In this document: positions 6,524-7,642 of the stretch, piece after piece | How the letters are laid out: every line of letters starts with the position of its first letter | Position numbering within the stretch: position 1 is the first letter of the stretch | NCBI GenBank assembly: GCA_963654355.1 | Contig: CAVKBM010000088.1 | Coordinates: forward strand, 1 to 7,642 | Source: UBA1181 sp963654355 | GTDB taxonomy: Bacteria; Bacteroidota; Bacteroidia; Bacteroidales; Paludibacteraceae | DNA: 7,642 nucleotides | Direction: 5' to 3' | The notes under the pieces: generated by a model | What the model was told of the DNA's origin: nothing | What the model saw: the letters and a program-made list of their open reading frames with translations, nothing else | Databases searched by the model: none | Translations under genes and position numbers: made by a program

Positions 6524-7642
6524 TTATTCTAATATCTTCATCAGCGAATCACGAACTGTATAAAAGGCTTTGCGGTTACATGAATCTACAGGTTCAACGG
6601 GTGGAGACTTCAATTTCAAAGGGTCAATTGGCTTACCATTCTCATAGACTCTAAAATCCAAATGAGGACCCGTTGAAAGACCAGTACTGCCCACATAGCC
6701 AATCACTTCGCCTTGTTTCACCATACTACCTTGAGATATTTTTCCATATTTTGAAAGGTGCATGTAGCTTGTCGTGTAAGTGCCGTTGTGTTGCACCTTC
6801 ACCGTGTTTCCACCACCATTCGTCCACCCCTTGAAGATGACACGACCATCACCGATCGTGGAAACAGGAGTGCCAGCAGGTGCGGCATAGTCGACACCGT
6901 GGTGAGGACGACTGATTTTCAGTACAGGATGAAAACGACTGTGCGTGAAGTGAGAACTAATACGAGAATAACTCAAAGGAGCTTTTAAGAACGCTTTACG
7001 TAGGCTGTTTCCGTCATAGTCAAAATAATCTTTCCTACCATTTTGCGTGAATGGGATAGCCAAGAAATCAACTCCGCAGTGAGTGAATTTCGCACATTTG
7101 ATAGTATCAATGCGAACAAACGATGAATCGCACAACACTTCAACATATTGAGCCACATATTTGTCTCCTTTCTGCAGACCGAAGAAATCAATGCTCCAAG
7201 CATAGATGTTGGAGAGTTGAAGTGCCAAATCGAACGGTACGCCCTGACCAACGACCGAGTTCCAAAGGGAAGTCTCTATTTCGCCCGACACTACCCTCTC
7301 GCGGTAAGACAATTCCTTTTCAAAACGTTGCACCGAAACTGTGTCGCCAAAGCCATAAACCACATATTCCGTTTGGCTCACTTCATAAATGAAATAATCC
7401 GTAGTATGGATAGAGTCGGAACAAGACTGAATAATGTGGTAAGGATTTCCCCCTTTTATTTTGCGAACATTGAATATCGGCAACGACTTTACCTCTAAAT
7501 CGTGAACCTGCTGAGGCGTTATTCCGTATTTTGCCAAAATACCACCCAAAGTTTGATTGTTTGGAACACGTTCGTGCAACACTTCACGGTCTTCTACATC
7601 GATGCATAAAAAGCTATCACGAACTGCAACCTGCTCTATCAC
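6524..7642 (-). CDS. M23-family murein endopeptidase, MepM/YebA-like (N-terminus beyond window)
   Basis: The frame is open to the window edge; the visible 372 residues lack a signal peptide, and the GTG at the very edge is not a credible start, so the gene is partial at its 5' end. Residues are numbered from the edge. Residues about 28-70 (NQTLGGILAKYGITPQQV) resemble the LysM/OapA-like region of MepM-type enzymes. A middle domain (about 118-225) with IDFFGLQKGDKY and YFDYDGNSLRKAFLKAPL precedes the C-terminal LytM-type M23 domain (about 226-345). Catalytic-site residues are His247 and Asp251 in HHGVDYAAP, His295 in YMHLSKYG and His327 in GPHLDFR. The usual HxH motif here reads HLD, with Asp329 replacing the last histidine ligand. 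The family cleaves peptidoglycan cross-links in the periplasm and allows wall growth; this role is inferred. It is transcribed towards metK but is separated from it by 225 nt with a promoter. Confidence 0.88.
   Translation of the reverse strand: MIEQVAVRDSFLCIDVEDREVLHERVPNNQTLGGILAKYGITPQQVHDLEVKSLPIFNVRKIKGGNPYHIIQSCSDSIHTTDYFIYEVSQTEYVVYGFGDTVSVQRFEKELSYRERVVSGEIETSLWNSVVGQGVPFDLALQLSNIYAWSIDFFGLQKGDKYVAQYVEVLCDSSFVRIDTIKCAKFTHCGVDFLAIPFTQNGRKDYFDYDGNSLRKAFLKAPLSYSRISSHFTHSRFHPVLKISRPHHGVDYAAPAGTPVSTIGDGRVIFKGWTNGGGNTVKVQHNGTYTTSYMHLSKYGKISQGSMVKQGEVIGYVGSTGLSTGPHLDFRVYENGKPIDPLKLKSPPVEPVDSCNRKAFYTVRDSLMKILE

Noticed and set aside
7640..7642. GTG at the window edge as the start of the M23 peptidase
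   Set aside because: The frame stays open to the edge, no signal peptide follows, and periplasmic enzymes of this type need one, so the true start is very probably outside the window.

Overview
The window reads as chromosomal DNA from a member of the Bacteroidota, most likely Bacteroidales. Three things point that way. Several upstream regions carry the phylum's TAnnTTTG -7 box, and one has a well-spaced TTTG -33 box. Most starts lack a Shine-Dalgarno sequence and sit in A/T-rich leaders. The gene content also fits: a malic enzyme fused to a phosphotransacetylase-like domain, a SPOR protein next to folE, and SAM-II control of methionine/SAM genes. All seven genes lie on the minus strand, so transcription runs from high to low coordinates. 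I see no insertion sequence, tRNA, rRNA, CRISPR array or phage gene.

Read in the direction of transcription: (a) 7642-6524 is the C-terminal part of a MepM/YebA-like M23 peptidase, cut by the window edge. (b) 6523-6299 is a 225-nt leader with a promoter -7 box, a SAM-II riboswitch aptamer beginning just after the expected transcription start, about 116 nt of further leader, and a rare clear ribosome binding site. (c) 6298-4092 is metK followed by a ketopantoate reductase-family gene, overlapping by ATGA and ending in a strong hairpin terminator. (d) 3946-2820 is a small secreted SPOR-domain protein and folE, overlapping as TAATG. (e) 2819-2582 is intergenic, with an orphan inverted repeat and the clearest Bacteroidota promoter in the window, which serves the next gene. 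(f) 2581-308 is maeB, closed by a 14-bp perfect terminator stem. (g) 73-1 is the first 24 codons of thrS, with its own promoter.

Functionally this is mostly housekeeping: SAM synthesis under feedback by its own product, a possible pantothenate/CoA step tied to the same switch, the first step of folate/pterin synthesis, malate-to-pyruvate conversion, tRNA charging and cell-wall remodelling. The most interesting part is the metK leader. The aptamer matches the SAM-II class well, but it lies far from the metK start codon, contains an AUG in its conserved 3' strand, and ends in a competing hairpin. How it controls expression is therefore not obvious.
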